In this document: piece after piece, positions 32,376-35,365 of the stretch
How positions within the stretch are numbered: position 1 is the first letter of the stretch
Layout: the number at the start of each line of letters is the position of its first letter
Assembly: GCA_023271875.1 (NCBI GenBank)
Contig: JALPWY010000016.1
Span: forward strand, 1 to 35,365
Length of the DNA stretch: 35,365 nucleotides
DNA from: Nitrospinaceae bacterium
GTDB taxonomy: Bacteria; Nitrospinota; Nitrospinia; Nitrospinales; VA-1
Direction: 5' to 3'
Position numbers and translations under genes: made by a program
The notes under the pieces: model-generated
Told to the model about the DNA's origin: nothing
Databases searched by the model: none
The model's input: the letters and a program-made list of their open reading frames with translations, nothing else

Positions 32376-33137
32376 CTAAAAACCTCCTCCTATTTTGCGC
32401 ATAAATGTTCTCAACTCCTGTTGAGTAACCTGATCAAACTGATCCATCTCATTGTTCAAGGTAGTCAAAACGGGTCGTCCGATACTACTTTCCAACGCTG
32501 AAGCAATACTGACAATTATGCGCGACCCATAGCGTTCTACTAGATCGTAATCCTCGACTTTGGAAAACAATTCTTCTGGATCCATCGTCATAGCCCACGC
32601 CTGAACCACTGAAACCTCGTTGGATTCGCGAAATTGAAGCGACTCAACGGCCTCCATATATTCTTCCGCACCCATTTCACCCGCTTCAAATTTTTCGATG
32701 AGTTGGTTTAAATTAACATTCTCATTATCTTCTTCACTACCAAGGATGTGCTCTAAAAATTTAGGCTGCAGTTTTTTCATTTCATCCTTATCCCAGGGAT
32801 TCGTAAAATCCTTATTGCCTGAAGTTGGGCTTTTTGTTTCTCTTTCTATTTTTTCGATACACGTTTGACAACGACCCCCTGCATCACAACTAAACTTAGA
32901 ACCACAACTACACGAAGAAAGACAAGTTTGTATGGCCAAAGAAAGTGCTTCGCCTCTAAGCCCTAAAACTACTCGTAAGCTAAGGCGAAGAGGATTTGTC
33001 CTGCCTACAGCTACCCAGTTCACACAAGATGAACAATAGATCTGGTAACTTTTTTCTCCCTCTTCCGGACCTAATACAGGGGCATAAGTTTCCTTACATA
33101 ACACGCAATTAATTTCACGAGTGGTAGTTTCCGCCAT
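32376..33137 (-). CDS. Cys-rich (zinc ribbon-like) protein of unknown function
   Basis: I do not recognise this protein. The real start is the ATG at 33137 (253 residues, MAETTTREINC); the track's earlier start is a TTG. The N-terminal 85 residues carry paired cysteines: CVLC at about 11-14, CSSC at about 35-38, then a cluster SSCSCGSKFSC and GGRCQTC. This suggests two metal-binding ribbons. The remainder is acidic and helical (LNQLIEKFEAGEMGAEEYM), ending QQELRTFMRKIGGGF. No signal peptide is evident. It ends 20 bases from the convergent kinase and lies downstream of the oxidoreductase terminator, so it is transcribed separately. A role near the iron-sulfur enzyme is only positional inference. 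Confidence 0.7.
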   Translation of the reverse strand: MAETTTREINCVLCKETYAPVLGPEEGEKSYQIYCSSCVNWVAVGRTNPLRLSLRVVLGLRGEALSLAIQTCLSSCSCGSKFSCDAGGRCQTCIEKIERETKSPTSGNKDFTNPWDKDEMKKLQPKFLEHILGSEEDNENVNLNQLIEKFEAGEMGAEEYMEAVESLQFRESNEVSVVQAWAMTMDPEELFSKVEDYDLVERYGSRIIVSIASALESSIGRPVLTTLNNEMDQFDQVTQQELRTFMRKIGGGF

Positions 33138-33233
33138 GTAGCAGCTCTCTATTTTTTGATTAAAAAAAATATTCAAACCTTACCTAACAAACATTCTGCC
33201 AATCCAAAACAAATTAATCAGCAAGGTAATTTG

Positions 33234-33267
33234 AAAAAAAAATGCCCATGGCATATATGCCATGGGC
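33234..33267 (-). terminator. Rho-independent terminator of the oxidoreductase operon (24-base palindrome)
   Basis: On the minus strand a perfect 24-base palindrome (arms GCCCATGGCA with TATA centre, 33244-33267) is followed by about ten T residues (33234-33242 region). It lies 20 bases past the stop of the ferredoxin subunit gene and should end the operon. Confidence 0.88.
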
Positions 33268-33286
33268 TGTATTTACATTAATTCAT

Positions 33287-33568
33287 TTATCCAGAGTAAG
33301 CTTGTCCAAGGCCAGCCGTTTCTGCCTCCTCAGCTCCCATGATTACCTTGCCAGTTGTGGCATCCACAGGAAACATGGTAATAGCATTGTGTGTACTACA
33401 AACCACTTTACACAAATCACAACCTTTACAGCGTGGCTCAATGACTATGGCCTTATTAGTACTTTCGTCCATCATTATGGTGTCTGCCTCAGGACAGTAC
33501 ATTATGCACAGTCGGCAACCCTTATCCGCGATACACTTTTCATTATCTACCCACGCTATGTTATACAC
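33287..33568 (-). CDS. Small ferredoxin-like subunit of 2-oxoacid:ferredoxin oxidoreductase
   Basis: This 93-residue protein carries two [4Fe-4S] motifs. The second is regular, CKGCDLCKVVC (C47, C50, C53, C57). The first is C12-x5-C18-x2-C21-x3-C25-P (CIADKGCRLCIMYCP), three residues longer than normal between its first two cysteines. It transfers electrons from the oxidoreductase to ferredoxin. The start codon is GTG at 33568, with GGGGAG nine bases upstream. It is the last gene of a beta-gamma-small-subunit operon, matching the gene order of the five-subunit for-type clusters of reverse-TCA bacteria as I recall them. Confidence 0.88.
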   Translation of the reverse strand: MYNIAWVDNEKCIADKGCRLCIMYCPEADTIMMDESTNKAIVIEPRCKGCDLCKVVCSTHNAITMFPVDATTGKVIMGAEEAETAGLGQAYSG

Positions 33569-33631
33569 GCAAAAAATCTCCCCATCATTAAATGATTAAA
33601 CCTTAGAACTGGGCGTTAATTCCCAAAATGA

Positions 33632-34318
33632 CTAGACTTCGACTAACTGCAGGTTATCTTGTTTCGCTGCCCATTCTTGAGACAGACTATACGACTCTGT
33701 AATGCAATCCATATTAGCCTTGAGAAGATCATTCTTTTTCTTATATTTCTTCTTGATGGCTTCATCAAGTGAGGCGGTACCACCAGAAGCAACGAACTTC
33801 TTCCCAAATCGTTCTTGAAGAGCACCATCCAAGGATTTCAAGGTCACTATTTTCGTCACCCCGGCACAAGCACCAATCATTGCCATGTTAGTCGAAAGTT
33901 CCGTCTTACCAATATCCAAGGCAAGCTTAGTCGCGTCATGGTTGAACACCTTAACATTTAGGTCAGCTAAAGTTTCACGATCTTCATCATTTAACAGGTC
34001 AGCGGGTGTGTTGATAATAATCATACCGTTCTGTTGGATCCCTGAATAAAAAGGCGCGGTATAGCTTTTCTGCATGGTGATAACCTGAGGATGAAATATC
34101 ATAATGACATCCGGATATACTAATTCACCGCGGTCATAAATGCGTTCTGAGCCAACTCTACAATAACTCTCAGCGGGTGCCATTCTCTTTTCTGCTCCAA
34201 AGAATGGATTCGAAATAGAGAACTTGCCGTCCCGATTGGCCGCCATAGCCAAAAGATGCGCAGCAGTTACTGCTCCTTGACCCCCCAAACCAGAAATACG
34301 GATATTCATCCTTGCCAT
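33632..34318 (-). CDS. 2-oxoacid:ferredoxin oxidoreductase, gamma subunit
   Basis: The 228-residue protein starts MARMNIRISGLGGQGAVTAA, the Rossmann-like GxGGQG of gamma subunits. FGAEKRMAPAESYCRVGSERI and VIMIFHPQVITMQK follow, typical of the family. The gamma domain helps form the CoA-binding site and the contact with the beta subunit. GGAG lies eight bases before the ATG at 34318, which fixes the start. It follows the beta gene by 29 bases and precedes the small ferredoxin gene by 63, so all three form one transcription unit. Whether the substrate is pyruvate or 2-oxoglutarate cannot be decided without the alpha subunit. Confidence 0.92.
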   Translation of the reverse strand: MARMNIRISGLGGQGAVTAAHLLAMAANRDGKFSISNPFFGAEKRMAPAESYCRVGSERIYDRGELVYPDVIMIFHPQVITMQKSYTAPFYSGIQQNGMIIINTPADLLNDEDRETLADLNVKVFNHDATKLALDIGKTELSTNMAMIGACAGVTKIVTLKSLDGALQERFGKKFVASGGTASLDEAIKKKYKKKNDLLKANMDCITESYSLSQEWAAKQDNLQLVEV

Positions 34319-34347
34319 AGCTTCTACTCCTATCTCTCTATTATGAG

Positions 34348-35259
34348 TTAACCAACTTTTGCTGCCTTAGCCGCTTCCTTAGCAGCTTTTTTTCTAGCCT
34401 TGGTCTCAGCCTTAATAGAATCGATAAGCTTCTGGGCTTCTTCAGTAACATACTCCTTCTGAACAAATCGACCACCTATAGTCTCTGAGTCCTTCATCTC
34501 ATCCAACCCCTCCATACTCTGTTTTCCAATTTCAAGAATACACGGAGTATAAAGCTGAACAAATGTCGGCCCAATTTCTCGCGCCACGTATACGGCATTT
34601 TTGATAGCTTCTTCAACTCGATTAGGCTTACTAACTGTCAACAAAGCAACATAAGCACAACCTGCCTCTCGAGCAATTTCAGGCAACCTAACTTTTTCAA
34701 AGTTTTTACCCTTAGGGGCCATCTTGGCTACGAATCCCTTCTGCATCAGACCACTTTCCTGACCACCTGTATTAGCATAAAGCTCGTTATCAAAACAAAT
34801 TGTGGTGAACTTTTCCTGGCGAAACCAAGACTGCATTGTCATATCTAGACCAATATCAACCGTCGCTCCATCACCAGCCAAAACCACTACATCTTTTTCT
34901 ACTTCTGGGAAACGTGCCTTCAAAGTACGCTTCAAACCAGAAGCAATCGCATTCTGATTTCCAAAAAGCGAGTGAATGTTCTGAACCGCTACATGCGGGA
35001 ACACCAGACTGGTGCAACCGGTAGAACCAACAAACACAGTATCCTCAGGAGCGGGTAAACTGGCTAGAATATAACGAAAAGCAATAGACTCCGGACAACC
35101 GGCACACAAGGAATGCTGCTCGATCAATTCTTTGGAGGAACCAATGTCCTTCCAGCCTCGGTCCTGTTTCCCAAAAGTTGCACTTTCAACTAGTTCCTGA
35201 TACTCAGGAGGCATAATGTCGGCAAACTCATCACAGAGTTGAATTTTTTCTTTGCTCAT
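34348..35259 (-). CDS. 2-oxoacid:ferredoxin oxidoreductase, beta (TPP-binding) subunit
   Basis: The 303-residue subunit binds thiamine diphosphate and an iron-sulfur cluster. HSLCAGCPESIAFRY and VGSTGCTSL hold cluster cysteines. LAGDGATVDIGLDMTMQSWF is the GDG TPP motif, and ICFDNELYANTGGQESG is the DNxxYxNTGGQ Mg/TPP part. TPCILEIGK follows, as in the family. The C terminus ends in a Lys/Ala-rich helix, KARKKAAKEAAKAAKVG, not usual for beta subunits. AAGGGG upstream of the ATG at 35259 supports the start. The alpha subunit presumably lies beyond the right edge. Confidence 0.93.
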   Translation of the reverse strand: MSKEKIQLCDEFADIMPPEYQELVESATFGKQDRGWKDIGSSKELIEQHSLCAGCPESIAFRYILASLPAPEDTVFVGSTGCTSLVFPHVAVQNIHSLFGNQNAIASGLKRTLKARFPEVEKDVVVLAGDGATVDIGLDMTMQSWFRQEKFTTICFDNELYANTGGQESGLMQKGFVAKMAPKGKNFEKVRLPEIAREAGCAYVALLTVSKPNRVEEAIKNAVYVAREIGPTFVQLYTPCILEIGKQSMEGLDEMKDSETIGGRFVQKEYVTEEAQKLIDSIKAETKARKKAAKEAAKAAKVG

Positions 35260-35365
35260 TAGAAAACCCCTTTAAATTAAAATCCCGAATCGGGAGTTAA
35301 ATAACTATCATAAGTTAAAATATAGTCAAAAAAACCTAGCTTCCGCGACTCGCCAAGGTATCAAC
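35260..35365 (-). promoter_or_regulatory. Upstream region of the beta gene with a compact inverted repeat
   Basis: The 106 bases before the beta gene contain TCCCGA-A-TCGGGA at about 35284-35296. On the minus strand this is followed by TTTTAATTT, so it could be a weak attenuator or an operator. Further upstream on that strand a frame ends ...VDTLASRGS at TAG (about 35336-35338), a possible C terminus of the preceding subunit, but two frames are open and the choice is not secure. Confidence 0.35.

Overview
The window reads as a chromosomal stretch of a Gram-negative, AT-leaning bacterium. Outer-membrane and envelope genes (a PagL-type lipid A deacylase, an MMPL/RND exporter, monofunctional transglycosylase MtgA, an M23 peptidase, TatA) sit beside GlnD and oligoribonuclease. 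At the right edge is a 2-oxoacid:ferredoxin oxidoreductase cluster in beta-gamma-small ferredoxin order. That resembles the five-subunit enzymes of reverse-TCA autotrophs, and together with a DUF6178-like protein and PurS it suggests a Nitrospinota-like or deltaproteobacterial-grade lineage. This placement is inference from gene content, not a phylogenetic result. No rRNA, tRNA, CRISPR array, insertion sequence or phage block was seen.

Layout, left to right. A truncated purS (minus) lies divergent to a fused class II aldolase/short-chain dehydrogenase (plus). Two envelope genes follow on minus (RND exporter, PagL). A long plus run holds tatA, an ECF sigma factor with an overlapping zinc anti-sigma factor, a DUF151 bifunctional nuclease, NAD kinase, an amidase_2 protein, and a HAMP membrane protein whose frame continues upstream to an in-frame stop. 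A minus run carries a membrane-anchored unknown, purH, a previously unlisted protein of about 55 aa, a DUF6178-like protein and pgeF. A 48-aa Lys/Ala histone-H1-like gene (plus) stands alone between two arms of a perfect 14-bp inverted repeat. A minus block follows with rlmI-like, mtgA and an M23 peptidase. It is divergent from a spore-photoproduct-lyase-like radical SAM gene, which converges on a solitary dnaN.

After an 890-base gap with no convincing gene come glnD and a TPR protein (plus). A structured intergenic region with a strong terminator and a possible small RNA separates these from orn and a Cys-rich small membrane protein. purB-purC (minus, overlapping) is followed by a two-gene LMW phosphatase/fructosamine kinase operon (plus), which looks like protein deglycation. 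Next come an unknown Cys-rich protein (minus) and the oxidoreductase cluster (minus), which ends in a hairpin terminator built on a 24-base palindrome.

Functional themes are purine synthesis spread over three sites (purS, purH, purBC), cell-wall and outer-membrane maintenance, nitrogen signalling (GlnD), RNA and DNA housekeeping, and ferredoxin-dependent carbon metabolism. Most genes are ordinary housekeeping. The points most worth a second look are the inverted repeat around the H1-like gene, the GlnD with an altered nucleotidyltransferase motif, the SPL-like enzyme lacking the catalytic cysteine region, the interrupted HAMP gene, and the candidate small RNA carrying anti-Shine-Dalgarno motifs.
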